Source: Marinosulfonomonas sp. (GTDB lineage Bacteria; Pseudomonadota; Alphaproteobacteria; Rhodobacterales; Rhodobacteraceae). From it: DNA of 55,296 bases. Position numbers and translations under genes: made by a program. The notes below the pieces were generated by a model, which made no database searches, was not told where the DNA came from, and saw nothing but the letters and a program-made list of their open reading frames with translations. Shown one piece after another: positions 29,783-40,995 of this stretch. Within the stretch, counting starts at the first letter, position 1, and each line of letters opens with the position of its first letter. The stretch spans positions 1 through 55,296 of the forward strand of contig JALSRG010000050.1 of the NCBI GenBank assembly GCA_026984915.1, in the 5' to 3' direction.

Positions 29783-29862
29783 TAGATTTTATTTATTCCT
29801 CTTTAAGGATCAGATTTTAACAAGTAGTTACCAAGGGCGGAATAACAGGAGAGTTTGACCAT

Positions 29863-30456
29863 ATGCTGGTATTTCCCAAAGCCGGACTGGTTCTGCTGGC
29901 GGCGCCCAAAACCGCAACAACGGCAATAGAATCCGCCCTGGCACCTCAGGCCGCCGTTGTTTTACGCAATCCCCCCGAACTCAAACATATGCCGCTCTAT
30001 CGGTATAATCGCCTCTTCAAACCTCTCCTGGAGAAAACGGGTTTGACCGGGATGGAAACGGCGGCCATGATTCGCGAGCCCGAGGACTGGCTCAGAAGCT
30101 GGTACCGGTACCGCTCGCGGGAGGCTTTACAGGGACAGCCGCAATACACCGGCAATCTCGACTTTGACTCGTTTGTAAAGGCCTATCTCAGAGCCAGGCG
30201 GCCAGCCTTTGCCAATATCGGCTCGCAAGCAAAATTTTTGTCTGATGGCAACGGGGCCGTTGGAGTCACCCACCTGTTTCGCTATGAAAACTTATCCGGC
30301 TATATCAGGTTTCTCAGCCAGAGATTGACGCTGGACATTCACTTGCAGAGAAAGAACGTATCGCCGCCCCGCGAAGCCCGCCTGTCGCCGGGCGTTCGCA
30401 AGCGCCTGCGCGAAAAATGCGCGCAGGAGTTTGCAATCTGGCAAAACGCTCTGTGA
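29863..30456 (+). CDS. Small sulfotransferase-like protein
   Basis: A 197-residue protein with a P-loop-like N-terminus: VLLAAPKTATTAIESAL (PKTATTA at 15-21) resembles the PAPS 5'-phosphosulfate loop PKTGTT. AAMIREPEDWLRSWYRYRSR resembles the 3'-phosphate-binding region (R.P...W.SWY). Homologues in this order are sometimes mislabelled gamma-glutamyl kinase; nothing here supports an amino-acid kinase. Substrate unknown. It is divergent from recA and convergent with cckA. Confidence 0.72.
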   Translation: MLVFPKAGLVLLAAPKTATTAIESALAPQAAVVLRNPPELKHMPLYRYNRLFKPLLEKTGLTGMETAAMIREPEDWLRSWYRYRSREALQGQPQYTGNLDFDSFVKAYLRARRPAFANIGSQAKFLSDGNGAVGVTHLFRYENLSGYIRFLSQRLTLDIHLQRKNVSPPREARLSPGVRKRLREKCAQEFAIWQNAL

Positions 30457-30472
30457 CGGCGGGGAGCCGGAA

Positions 30473-32863
30473 TCAGTGTAATTGCTGGCGCACGGTTTTT
30501 GTCAGATCCGTCAGAGAGAACGGCTTGGGCAGAAAAACAGAATTCGGGATGCGCGCCTGGTTGTCACTGAAATCGTCTTCGGCGTAACCGGAAACAAATA
30601 CGACTTTTACGTCCGGGCGATCCTCGAGTGCTTTTTTAACCCAACTCGGACCATCCATTCCGGGCATGATCACATCTGTCACGAAAACATCAATGGCCAG
30701 TTCTGTATCCTTCAGAGTTTCCAGCGCCTCCTCGGCATTTTCAGCCTCAAGAACAGTATAGCCCCGCATCCGCAGGGCGCGTGATGCAAAAGCCCGAACC
30801 GGAGCTTCATCCTCGACCAACAGGACGACACCATCGTCCTTTTCAGGAATTGAGTCCTGCTCTTCCTGCAAATCCGGCTGCGGCTCGCCCAGATCAGTTT
30901 TGCCATGCTGTGCAGATTCGAGGTTTGCCGGTTTGGCGGCCGCATAAGATCCGTGTGAGAAAACCCCTTCTGCCGCGTAAGCCGGGAAGTAGAGGGTGAA
31001 GCAGGTGCCATTTCCCGGAGCGCTGTCAACAAAGATGAAGCCGCCCGTTTGCTTGACAATACCATAGGCGGTAGACAGGCCGAGGCCTGTGCCCTCACCG
31101 GTTCTTTTGGTCGTGTAAAACGGCTCAAAAATCTTTGCCTGCTTGTCAGCAGGAATGCCGACTCCCTCGTCACTCACCTTGACCACCACATATTCGCCAG
31201 CAGGAACCGCTGCCCGGTCACGTTTCAGCGTTTCCGTCAGGGTTATGTCAGAGGTCTCAATCTTGATTTCGCCGCCCTCCGGCATAGCGTCACGCGCATT
31301 GACCACCAGGTTCATCAAGACCTGCTCCAGTTGCCGCTTGTCGGCCAGTATCGGCTGTAACGCCGGATCATGAGACAGGGTGAGTGTGGTTTTTTCACCC
31401 ACCAGACGGTTCAGCAGATGTGTAAGATCTGACAATGTGTCGCGCAGATCGAGGACTTCCGGTCTCAGGTTTTGCTTGCGCGAGAAGGCCAGCAACTGGC
31501 CAACCAGACTGGCCGCCCGGTTTGCATTCTGGTTGATCTGAACCAGATCGGCGTAATCCATATCTGCCTGATCATGACGCAGCAATAACAGATCGCAATG
31601 CCCGGATATTGCCGTCAGGAGATTATTGAAATCATGGGCAACACCGCCGGCAAGCTGGCCGATGGCCTGCATTTTCTGGCTTTGAACGAACTGAGCCTCC
31701 AGGGTTTTCAGTTCGGTTGCATCATTCAGGACAGCCACAAGCATCGGAATGTCGTCCTCGACAACCCTGCTCAGGGTGAATTGCAAAAACACATCTGCGT
31801 CGGGCTTGCGGGCTTTCAATACTTCGGCGCGGTGCAAACTGCGCCCTTCGACAGCTTCTCTCAGCCAGTCCCCGATCGGGCGGCCAGGCCCTTCAACCAA
31901 ATCCGAAAGGTAGACTTCCCCGTCCTTGTCATTTGAAAATTCGAGCAGGCTCCTTGCCCGCCTGTTGGCCTGAACAACCCGGCCATCTCCAGTAATCCTG
32001 AGCAATGGAACCGGCAGTTCATCAAAGAAGTGCCACCCCCCTCCGTCAACCGCCGGCACGGTCGACCCCGGCAGAAGATAGATTTCGCGCCGGCCGCCTG
32101 CCCCGGTCAGTTCCGCCACCAGACTGCGGATCGGCCCATCCGCCGCCGCGATTTCATTTTCCTGCCCGTTTCTGAGCGGGAGTTCGTTAAAAACACGATC
32201 CAGGGTTTTCACGCGCGCGCCCAACAGTTTTCGCATGGCTTCATTCATGAAAAGGATCGTTCCGGTCTTGCTGGCGGTCAGCATCGGCAGACTCAGGCTT
32301 TCCGCGCCACGGCCATTGGCATTCCGCATTCCCATGTCTTCGAGTCGCCAGAGAAATTCATTTGCCCCGACCTGATGTACAGCCAGCCGGATATGGCCGC
32401 GACGGGTTACAATATCTTCTCTGGCCGCCCCGAAAGAGGAGGCGCGTGACTGCAGCCGGGCAAAAATCGCCGCTGGATTGGCAAACATATCACGCAAAGC
32501 ATGCGACAGGGTCTGGCCTTTCTGATCCTCGAACCGTTCAAGCGCGGCCTGATTCAAAAAGCCGATCTCCCCATCGAGATCCGTGAGAAAACTGGGCGAA
32601 CTGTCGTGCTCCACGAAAGCAGACAATGCCGATTTCAGTTTTTTGCCTGAAAGCCTGTGCCGAAGTGCAAGAAAACGCACCATGCCTGCCAGAAAGCCCA
32701 GTGTCAGCCCGACCGACAGGAATATTCTGGTAAGAATGGGATCCGAAACAAAAAACGCTGCCGCGAGCAATACAACGGCGAAAAGGGCCGCGTAAAGAAT
32801 ACGTGGCGACAAGACAAGCGCTGTCTGTGTCATATTCTGTGGTGAAAGCGCCGGATGCGACAC
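30473..32863 (-). CDS. cckA: Hybrid histidine kinase CckA
   Basis: Cell-cycle/motility kinase that, through the phosphotransferase ChpT, controls phosphorylation of the response regulator CtrA. The 796-residue protein has two N-terminal membrane segments (about 22-41 and 45-66), PAS-like regions (about 75-390), a HisKA domain with phospho-acceptor His410 in [11 protein letters not shown], a HATPase domain ([25 protein letters not shown]) and a C-terminal receiver with Asp730 in [11 protein letters not shown]. The HDFNNLL box and layout are diagnostic of CckA. The start is a GTG with GGAGGG just upstream. A CtrA box lies in the promoter region. Confidence 0.95.
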   Translation of the reverse strand: MSHPALSPQNMTQTALVLSPRILYAALFAVVLLAAAFFVSDPILTRIFLSVGLTLGFLAGMVRFLALRHRLSGKKLKSALSAFVEHDSSPSFLTDLDGEIGFLNQAALERFEDQKGQTLSHALRDMFANPAAIFARLQSRASSFGAAREDIVTRRGHIRLAVHQVGANEFLWRLEDMGMRNANGRGAESLSLPMLTASKTGTILFMNEAMRKLLGARVKTLDRVFNELPLRNGQENEIAAADGPIRSLVAELTGAGGRREIYLLPGSTVPAVDGGGWHFFDELPVPLLRITGDGRVVQANRRARSLLEFSNDKDGEVYLSDLVEGPGRPIGDWLREAVEGRSLHRAEVLKARKPDADVFLQFTLSRVVEDDIPMLVAVLNDATELKTLEAQFVQSQKMQAIGQLAGGVAHDFNNLLTAISGHCDLLLLRHDQADMDYADLVQINQNANRAASLVGQLLAFSRKQNLRPEVLDLRDTLSDLTHLLNRLVGEKTTLTLSHDPALQPILADKRQLEQVLMNLVVNARDAMPEGGEIKIETSDITLTETLKRDRAAVPAGEYVVVKVSDEGVGIPADKQAKIFEPFYTTKRTGEGTGLGLSTAYGIVKQTGGFIFVDSAPGNGTCFTLYFPAYAAEGVFSHGSYAAAKPANLESAQHGKTDLGEPQPDLQEEQDSIPEKDDGVVLLVEDEAPVRAFASRALRMRGYTVLEAENAEEALETLKDTELAIDVFVTDVIMPGMDGPSWVKKALEDRPDVKVVFVSGYAEDDFSDNQARIPNSVFLPKPFSLTDLTKTVRQQLH

Positions 32864-32912
32864 AAATAACCCTCCATCGATTCGTTGTCGGGTTCATTTC
32901 GACGCCTTTTCC

Positions 32913-32928
32913 TTAAGCGCAGATTAAC
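32913..32928 (+). promoter_or_regulatory. CtrA box upstream of cckA
   Basis: TTAAGCGCAGATTAAC is a perfect TTAA-N7-TTAAC CtrA recognition sequence, 50-65 bp upstream of the cckA GTG. CtrA is the target of the CckA relay, so this suggests feedback. Confidence 0.65.
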
Positions 32929-32977
32929 CCTGCAACGATTCTCGCGAAATAACAACTTTAAGTAGTTATAAGGTTAT

Positions 32978-34141
32978 TCATGTTCTCTTCAAAATAGCTA
33001 GAAAAAATCCGTCTCCGCCATCCAGCGGGGAAAAATGTTGCTGCCGGACAAGAGACCAACCAGGATTCAGATCAAGAAACCGGGCAATCTGGTCCTCATT
33101 TTCCTCCGGGAAAACCGAGCATGTTGCATAGGCGAGCACGCCGGAACTCGAAACGTACTCTGCCGCCTTTTTCAATATGCTTTCCTGCTCGGTCAAAAGC
33201 GCGGCCAACCGCTCCGGTGACAATAGCCACTTGCCCTCTGGTGCCCGGCGCCATGCCCCTGATCCCGAGCATGGCACGTCACACAAGACAAGATCAAAGG
33301 GCGCTTTTGCAACGACGTCGCTTTCACGCAAAAGCTGCACCGAAATTCCGGCCCGTTTCGCACGTGTTGGCAAATCCTTCATGCGCGCGGGGTTTGCGTC
33401 ATACGCATAATAACGCGCCGGACAATGCCCCGCCATGGCCAGCGTCTTCCCGCCGCCGCCGGCGCAGTAGTCCAGTACACGGCTGTTTTCCTGCACGGGC
33501 AGCGCCTCGCACAAGGCCTGCGAAGCGACATCCTGCAGCTCGACCAACCCATTTATGAAGGCCTCGCTGTTTTTGATTTTTCTTGGGTTCTCAAAAACTT
33601 CCAGCGCATTCCTGGACAATCCATGAGGCCTGGTTCCAATGCTTTCGCGCTTTAACAATGTCTGCACATGCAAAACAGTTGTTCGCGACGGATTGACCCG
33701 GAGAAAGACCGGCGCGCGTTTTCTCATCAACGCGCATACGGCGTTCAAGTCCGGCCCGAAAACCGCCTGAAATCTTGGCACCAGCCAGTCAGGCAAATCG
33801 CAGGATTCATTCCCTACCGGTGCATGGCCGGCGGCTTTTTCGCTGTCGTCCAAAGGCGGTGGAGCGTATCCTTCACCAGTAAAGAAATCTTCCGGAGCCG
33901 CCCCGGCATGCCGCAACATCCCGATCATCAGGGCTCGACCGGTTTCCCCGCCGCCAAGCGCCGCGTAGGAGCGGCGGCAACGCAAGGCCGCAAACACATG
34001 ATCACGGACCGCCGCCCGGTCACCGGACCCGGCAAAGCGGCTGCGTCTGGCCCAATCGGTCAGACATTTTTCCACAGTGGCGCCTTTGCCAAGGCGATCC
34101 AGAATTTCAATTGCTGCACTTATGCGGGCCGCGGGCGTCAT
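32978..34141 (-). CDS. RsmB/NOL1-NOP2-family rRNA (cytosine-C5) methyltransferase
   Basis: SAM-dependent m5C methyltransferase of 387 residues. The SAM site is LDYCAGGGGKTLAMAG; the two conserved cysteines are Cys291 in DVPCSGSG and Cys341 in YATCSVFPEENEDQ. An N-terminal region of about 140 residues precedes the catalytic domain. By family it modifies 16S rRNA C967 or a similar base; the exact base is not readable. The NusB-like RNA-binding domain of E. coli RsmB appears to be reduced. It lies between guaB and cckA, all on the minus strand. Confidence 0.88.
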   Translation of the reverse strand: MTPAARISAAIEILDRLGKGATVEKCLTDWARRSRFAGSGDRAAVRDHVFAALRCRRSYAALGGGETGRALMIGMLRHAGAAPEDFFTGEGYAPPPLDDSEKAAGHAPVGNESCDLPDWLVPRFQAVFGPDLNAVCALMRKRAPVFLRVNPSRTTVLHVQTLLKRESIGTRPHGLSRNALEVFENPRKIKNSEAFINGLVELQDVASQALCEALPVQENSRVLDYCAGGGGKTLAMAGHCPARYYAYDANPARMKDLPTRAKRAGISVQLLRESDVVAKAPFDLVLCDVPCSGSGAWRRAPEGKWLLSPERLAALLTEQESILKKAAEYVSSSGVLAYATCSVFPEENEDQIARFLDLNPGWSLVRQQHFSPLDGGDGFFLAILKRT

Positions 34142-34192
34142 GCGTATAACTCTGCTTTAGCTACCGCGTGTAACCGTTTGTTTATGATAGAT

Positions 34193-35695
<1,503 letters not shown>

Positions 35696-35782
35696 CTATT
35701 GCATGGATTTGAGCCGGGCGAAAGCCCTGTTTGACGACTGGCCCCCGCAATTTGGATTGATCCGGGTAAAAACTGGCCCCGG

Positions 35783-36808
35783 TCAGGCAGTGGCGGCACT
35801 GGAAATCCGGGACAACTCGCCGGTAACCCAGAGCATGACAGACCGGTAGGCGATGAACAGTATCATCGGTGTGGCGATGGCCAACCCCAGATATACACCA
35901 AACTGTGCGCCAGCCCCCCAGCCTTTCGACAGGGCCAGTATCTGTACATTCAGAAAGGCCGCAGTCGGAAAGGTAAAGGCCGCCCAGGTTGGCGAATAGC
36001 CGCCGCGGATCATCCAGGGGACCAGGAACAGAAGGGCAATGAACATGACCCAGCCCACCCAGTAAAATACCAGGAATACATCGTGAAAGCCCAGCTTTCC
36101 GAAGCTGAGGGCAAACAGGCTGATCGGGGCCAGAAAAATCATCGTGGAGGGGCGCAGAACGCGTGGCAGGGGTTTTGTCCACAGGTCATGAATGATGCCA
36201 ATGGTTATGGGCACATAGGCAACAAGAGCGGCAATCGTCAGCCACAGGCTTTCACGGATATAGCCCAGTTCAACACCCGCGATCGGGCCAACCACCGGCC
36301 CGACGAAGGTGAGATACTGGAATGTGGTGAACCGGCGTTCCTGTGGCGGATCGCGCCAGATTGCATAAAGCACGACCGCACTGGCAGCGATCTGCAGCAC
36401 GACACCCGTCCACCAGACCTGCGGCACAGATACATTCAGCGGCAACAACGCGGCTGCCAGCATCATCATCGACATGGCCATGGCAGCGATGCCGGCACGC
36501 GCTGGCGGGGATCGCATATCCTCCAGCAACACGCCCGGCCTTGCGATCAGCTTGCGCAGGTAAAAGGCCAGAAACCAGATGAAATAGCTGGTGGAAACCG
36601 CAAGCATGAGATTGCCGATATCCTGCGGAATCCAGTGCAGGACATCCGACAGATTGTGCCAGCCAAGTGCCAGGGACATGAAGCCAAGGCAGACCGGGAA
36701 AATCGCCGGAGGCGTTTGCCGCCAAAGTGGTGTTTCCAACAGCAAACCCGCGCCTTTCCCCGAAAATTCCCGCCCTGTTGGCGCGCATCCTAGTAAGAAA
36801 AAACACAT
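35783..36808 (-). CDS. TDT/SLAC1-family membrane channel or transporter (TehA-like)
   Basis: A 341-residue polytopic membrane protein with about nine to ten hydrophobic helices. The N-terminal TPLWRQTPPAIFPVCLGFMSLALGW and GPVVGPIAGVELG are patterns of the tellurite-resistance/dicarboxylate transporter (TDT) family, related to plant SLAC1 anion channels. Substrates in this family range from C4-dicarboxylates to sulfite and anions, so none is assigned. ATG 36808 is preceded by AAGGG; the frame runs further upstream antisense to the neighbouring ureohydrolase gene, which is a shadow. Divergent from that gene with a 69-bp gap. Confidence 0.8.
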   Translation of the reverse strand: MCFFLLGCAPTGREFSGKGAGLLLETPLWRQTPPAIFPVCLGFMSLALGWHNLSDVLHWIPQDIGNLMLAVSTSYFIWFLAFYLRKLIARPGVLLEDMRSPPARAGIAAMAMSMMMLAAALLPLNVSVPQVWWTGVVLQIAASAVVLYAIWRDPPQERRFTTFQYLTFVGPVVGPIAGVELGYIRESLWLTIAALVAYVPITIGIIHDLWTKPLPRVLRPSTMIFLAPISLFALSFGKLGFHDVFLVFYWVGWVMFIALLFLVPWMIRGGYSPTWAAFTFPTAAFLNVQILALSKGWGAGAQFGVYLGLAIATPMILFIAYRSVMLWVTGELSRISSAATA

Positions 36809-36877
36809 TCGATCAAGCCCTTGCCATTTGCTTTTCCGGACTGCAGGCTGATTGGCAGTGGAGAACAGGACAGAGAC

Positions 36878-37834
36878 ATGAACAAACATGGCTATGAAAA
36901 GGGGCGGCTGAACCTGCCTTTTGTCGGCATCGCAACCTTTGCCAAGAAACCCTATGTGCTGGACTGGTCCAGTATCGACGCCGATGTTGCCATCCTTGGC
37001 GCGCCCTATGATTTTGGCACCCAGTGGCGCCCCGGCGCGCGGTTCGGGCCACGGGCGGTGCGCGAGGCCTCGACCCTGTTCGCCTTTGGTCATGCAGGCG
37101 CCTATGACCACGAGGATGACGTCACCTATCTGGGGCCGGATGTGCGTATTGTCGATATTGGCGATGCCGATATCATCCACACTGACACCACCGGCAGCCA
37201 CGCAAATATCGAAACAGGCGTGCGCGCCATTCTGGCCGCCGGTGCCCTGCCCGTCACCATTGGTGGCGATCATTCGATCAACATCCCCTGCATCAATGCC
37301 TTTGATGATCAGGGCGACATCCACGTGTTGCAGATCGACGCCCATCTGGATTTTGTCGACGAGCGCCACGGGGTGCGATACGGCCACGGCAACCCGATGC
37401 GCCGCGCGGCGGACAAACCCTATATCACCGGGCTGACGCAACTTGGCATCCGCAATGTGTCCTCCACCGCCAAAGAAGGCTATGAGGACGCCCGACGCAT
37501 GGGCTCGGACATCCTGTCAGTGCGCCAATGCCGTAAACTGGGCACCGAGGCCGTGCTGGCCCGCATCCCCAAAGGCGCACGGATATACATCACCATCGAC
37601 ATCGACGCCTTCTGCCCCTCGATCGCACCGGGCACCGGCACCCCCAGTCACGGCGGTTTTCTGTACTACGAGGTGCTGGAACTGTTGCAGGGGGTGGCGC
37701 AGGCGCACGAAGTGGTTGGCATAGATCTGGTCGAAGTCGCACCGGATTATGATCCGACAGGCAGCACCGCGATATTGGCAGCACAGCTGTTGTTGAATTT
37801 GTTGGGATTTATCTTTGAGGCGCAGATCGGTTGA
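36878..37834 (+). CDS. Agmatinase/arginase-family ureohydrolase
   Basis: A 318-residue manganese-dependent ureohydrolase, expected to hydrolyse agmatine or another guanidino compound to urea and an amine. Metal ligands are in GGDHS (129-133), DAHLD (154-158) and DIDAFCPS (241-248). The last motif normally reads DxDxxDP; here Cys replaces the third Asp, though the two metal-binding Asp remain. GTGTPSHGG follows as in agmatinases. ATG 36878 gives a normal length. Speciation between agmatinase and other guanidinohydrolases cannot be decided here. It overlaps the 3' end of the MFS gene by 26 bases, tail to tail. Confidence 0.85.
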   Translation: MNKHGYEKGRLNLPFVGIATFAKKPYVLDWSSIDADVAILGAPYDFGTQWRPGARFGPRAVREASTLFAFGHAGAYDHEDDVTYLGPDVRIVDIGDADIIHTDTTGSHANIETGVRAILAAGALPVTIGGDHSINIPCINAFDDQGDIHVLQIDAHLDFVDERHGVRYGHGNPMRRAADKPYITGLTQLGIRNVSSTAKEGYEDARRMGSDILSVRQCRKLGTEAVLARIPKGARIYITIDIDAFCPSIAPGTGTPSHGGFLYYEVLELLQGVAQAHEVVGIDLVEVAPDYDPTGSTAILAAQLLLNLLGFIFEAQIG

Positions 37835-39041
37835 TAACCACAGGAAAAAATACGAAAAACACAATCGCAAGCAGAGCGACAACAAGCGCGAAATAAAGCT
37901 GAAACGTAATTATGTCGGTAAAGGCCAGAAAATATCCGCAGATCAGGGGCGCAACATACATGAAGGTATTGAACAAGGTGTTTGCCAATGCGATGGCCTG
38001 TGGTTTGAGCACTTCGGAAACATCATTGGCAACCCACATACTCAGGATCGGGTATACGATTGAATAACTAAGCCCCAGCAATGCCCCTGCGAGAATTGTG
38101 ATGCCAGTGCCATCCAGGCTTGCTATCAGAATGAGCGATATCGACATTGCCAGAACCGCACCAAGGACTGCACGCTCTTTCGGCACCGATGAAACGGCTT
38201 TGACCATGATAAACCGCCCGGCGATAAGCGCCACTGTCGTTGCCGCGAAGAAAACGCCGATGATTAAACCTTTTTTATCCAGGGCCAGCGAAACAAAACT
38301 CAAGACATATCCCCACAGCAGCGCAGGAAATATCATGCCATATAACGGAATGAAAATTTCACGGCGCTTCAGGATCTTGAAATACCCGAAAACCACATTG
38401 TGTTTTATCTCTACCCGCGAATATTTGTGGCGCAAATACCAGAACAGAGCTACTGAAATTACCCCCGGTATGGCTGTGACCAGAAAATACCCGCGCGCGC
38501 CGAAGGTCCGGAAATAGAAATCCCCCAATGGCGGACCCAGGATACTTGCGCCAGGGATTGTCGATGTGAAAATCCCGAAGTTGATTGTTTGCCTGGGACC
38601 GGTCAGCATGGCTTTTGCCATGGTGATGATCGCCGGCAGCAAAAATCCCATTGCCGTGCCGTGCAGGAAACGCGAGATGAAAAGAGAAACCTCTCTTTGG
38701 GGCAGCAAATCAAAGGAAATGTGGGCACATACCGCCAATATGCTTCCAATCATGATGCCATTCAACGGCCCGTGCCTTGAAATGAACAGCCCGCAAACCA
38801 GGCCGAACAGCAGGACCGGGACAATTGTGATCGACATCGCATAGCCAATCAGCGATTCAGAAAAACCGCGGGCCCCAAGAACCACCGGCAGCAGAGACTG
38901 ACTGGTTGTCATGGAAAAGATCAACAGCGTGGCGGTCATCAGGATGAGAAATGACCTCAGTGAATAAGGCTCTTTGAAACCGGGCTTCACTGGTGGCGAG
39001 TGCTCATTTCCACGGGTTTCTTCTTCACCTGACGCGCCCAT
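37809..39041 (-). CDS. MFS transporter
   Basis: A 410-residue major facilitator superfamily protein with about 12 membrane helices and a cytosolic N-terminal stretch of about 28 charged residues. The loop GLFISRHGPLNG after TM2 resembles the MFS motif A position, and FLHGTAMGFLLPAIITMAKAM lies in TM4-5. Substrate unknown. AAAGGGATGGAAA precedes the ATG. The gene appears less GC-rich than its neighbours, which may indicate later acquisition. It is convergent with the ureohydrolase gene and overlaps it. Confidence 0.85.
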   Translation of the reverse strand: MGASGEEETRGNEHSPPVKPGFKEPYSLRSFLILMTATLLIFSMTTSQSLLPVVLGARGFSESLIGYAMSITIVPVLLFGLVCGLFISRHGPLNGIMIGSILAVCAHISFDLLPQREVSLFISRFLHGTAMGFLLPAIITMAKAMLTGPRQTINFGIFTSTIPGASILGPPLGDFYFRTFGARGYFLVTAIPGVISVALFWYLRHKYSRVEIKHNVVFGYFKILKRREIFIPLYGMIFPALLWGYVLSFVSLALDKKGLIIGVFFAATTVALIAGRFIMVKAVSSVPKERAVLGAVLAMSISLILIASLDGTGITILAGALLGLSYSIVYPILSMWVANDVSEVLKPQAIALANTLFNTFMYVAPLICGYFLAFTDIITFQLYFALVVALLAIVFFVFFPVVINRSAPQR

Positions 39042-39283
39042 TTTCCATCCCTTTGGTATGCTGACTATTACTCTCTTTTCTCATCCAGCCCTCGCCGTAT
39101 CTGCCGCACCGCCCCCCGCCAGAGCCGCGGCTATCCCATACCATCCGCCGACAGCTTCAGCAAACTCATGTCCAACCATCTATTGCGACGCGCCCCACTG
39201 CCACTTACAATGCAGCAGGATTGGTTGCGGCGTTATCGACAAACGAGCCGGGCCTGGCCACCTGCCCGCCTGGGCGTTTGCTT

Positions 39284-40069
39284 CTAAAAACCATTCTCCC
39301 CCAACCACTTCACAATATGCCCTGCGTATTTCTCCCAGTTCCTGTCCAGCATCACACAATGGCCCGCGTCCGGATAGATCACCGCCTTGACCCCGTGCTT
39401 TTTCGCCGTGGCCCGCACCATGTTCGGGGATATTGCCGGATCACCCTGAGCCCCCATCACCAGCACCGGCCTGCCGTGTTTCCCGATGCCCGATCGCGGG
39501 AACAGCATGTCAAGGAACGCGCGAAATGATTCGTCGCACAGCCGGCTGAAATACCGCTGGCGATCCGCCTCGGACATTCCACCGGAAAAGAACAGATCTG
39601 GCGTGACATCCGGATTCTTCAGGAACGGTTCAAGATTGGCCGTCAGATTGCATTTCAGCATCAGTAACGGGTGCTGCCGTGTCAACCGCAGGAGTGTCGG
39701 AAAAAGCCCGGCCGGCGGCACCGAGGCCAATGTCACCAGGCCAGAGATTTCGCTGTCTCGCGCAGCCAGTTGCGAAACAAGCCCTCCCATGGAATGGCCG
39801 ATCAGCACCGGTGGTGTGTCAAAGCGTTGCAAGACCTGTTTCACATCTTCGACATATGCCGAAAGCGGGACCCAACGCACCCGTGCGTTATCGCCACTCT
39901 TGCCATGGTAGCGCAGGGAAAGGGCGCAGGCCTCATAGCCATGCGCTGCAAAGTAAGGCAGGAAATATTCATCAAATGCCCAGGCGCCAAAGCTCATGCC
40001 ATGCACGAAAAGCAAGGGCACCGGTTTGACTGAATCCTTGCGTTTTCGCGTTATGATTTCCAGTTGCAT
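39284..40069 (-). CDS. Alpha/beta hydrolase
   Basis: A 261-residue alpha/beta hydrolase of the lysophospholipase-like type. LLFVHGMSFGAWAFDEYF supplies the oxyanion loop, GHSMGGL the nucleophile elbow (Ser93), and the C-terminal PDAGHCVMLDRNWE the catalytic His. VLVMGAQGDPAISPN is the acid region. No signal peptide. The substrate is not predictable. It is 30 bp from the HpaI-type aldolase gene on the same strand and may share its transcript. Confidence 0.87.
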   Translation of the reverse strand: MQLEIITRKRKDSVKPVPLLFVHGMSFGAWAFDEYFLPYFAAHGYEACALSLRYHGKSGDNARVRWVPLSAYVEDVKQVLQRFDTPPVLIGHSMGGLVSQLAARDSEISGLVTLASVPPAGLFPTLLRLTRQHPLLMLKCNLTANLEPFLKNPDVTPDLFFSGGMSEADRQRYFSRLCDESFRAFLDMLFPRSGIGKHGRPVLVMGAQGDPAISPNMVRATAKKHGVKAVIYPDAGHCVMLDRNWEKYAGHIVKWLGENGF

Positions 40070-40099
40070 CCCAACCGCCTTTCTCAGATCCGTGAAAAA

Positions 40100-40876
40100 C
40101 TATGCCAGTTTGGCACGGGTCGATTTCGCAATCTCGCGCAGGACTGAACCAAGGGCAGTCACATCACTTTGCACCGCAAGAAATGTAACGCCCCGGCGTT
40201 GCCATGCGGCAATGTGTTCAGGATTGAAATCCAGCAGGCCAACGGCTTTTCCCGCGCGCCTGATTCTGCCGATTGCATGCTCGATGGCCTGCATCACCTC
40301 CGGCGCTTCCGGTTGCCCCAGATAGCCCATGTCGGCCGATAAATCATAAGGGCCGATAAACACGGCATCAACGCCCGGCGTTTCGGCGATATCGTCAATG
40401 TTTTCGATCGCTGCCCGGCTCTCTGCCTGCACGATCAGGCATATCTGGTCATTCGCCGTATCCGGATAATCGGCAATCGCGTTATAACCGGAAGCCCGCG
40501 CCAATGCCGATCCCAGCCCGCGCCGGCCCGCCGGCGGATAACGCACAGCCTGCACCAGTCCGGCGGCCTGTTCGCCCGTTTCGACCATCGGCACCAGAAC
40601 CGTTTGCGCCCCAAGGTCCAGCACCTGCTTCAACATCCATTCTTCACCAATGGGCACCCGCACCACAGCCGATGTTTTTTGCGTTCCCATCGCCTGCAAT
40701 TGCGCCAGTATCAGCGGAATGCTGTTGGGGCCGTGCTCTGCATCAATCAGGCACCAGTCAAACCCGCAGCCCGCTGCCATTTCGGCAACCGTGGGCGAAG
40801 CCAGCGCCAACCACATGCCAAATTGCAGCTTTCCGCTTTGCAGGGCTGATTTCAGTCTGTTTTCCGGTGCCGGCAT
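40100..40876 (-). CDS. HpaI/HpcH-family aldolase
   Basis: A 258-residue metal-dependent class II aldolase that cleaves 4-hydroxy-2-oxo acids to pyruvate plus an aldehyde. FGMWLALASPTVAEMAAGCG, CLIDAEHGPNS, the metal-ligand region VQAESRAAIENIDDI and GVDAVFIGPYDLSADMG are the family blocks. Whether the substrate is 4-hydroxy-2-oxoheptanedioate or a sugar-acid derivative such as 2-keto-3-deoxy-L-rhamnonate is open. It is divergent from the TRAP transporter operon with a 119-bp shared region, which hints that the transporter brings in a related acid (inference). Confidence 0.88.
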   Translation of the reverse strand: MPAPENRLKSALQSGKLQFGMWLALASPTVAEMAAGCGFDWCLIDAEHGPNSIPLILAQLQAMGTQKTSAVVRVPIGEEWMLKQVLDLGAQTVLVPMVETGEQAAGLVQAVRYPPAGRRGLGSALARASGYNAIADYPDTANDQICLIVQAESRAAIENIDDIAETPGVDAVFIGPYDLSADMGYLGQPEAPEVMQAIEHAIGRIRRAGKAVGLLDFNPEHIAAWQRRGVTFLAVQSDVTALGSVLREIAKSTRAKLA

Positions 40877-40995
40877 TGCTGGCCTCCTGTTTTGTCTGGT
40901 TAAAACCGCTTAACGCGCCAAATACGCAAAATAACTCTGGACGCATTGGTCTCATTTGTTAACCCTATGGTCAGAAAAACTTCTGGGAGGACACT

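Noticed and set aside
36809-37441. N-terminal extension of the TDT channel to a 552-residue protein
   Set aside because: The extra part is antisense to the ureohydrolase gene; the family N-terminus begins near the ATG at 36808, which has its own ribosome binding site.
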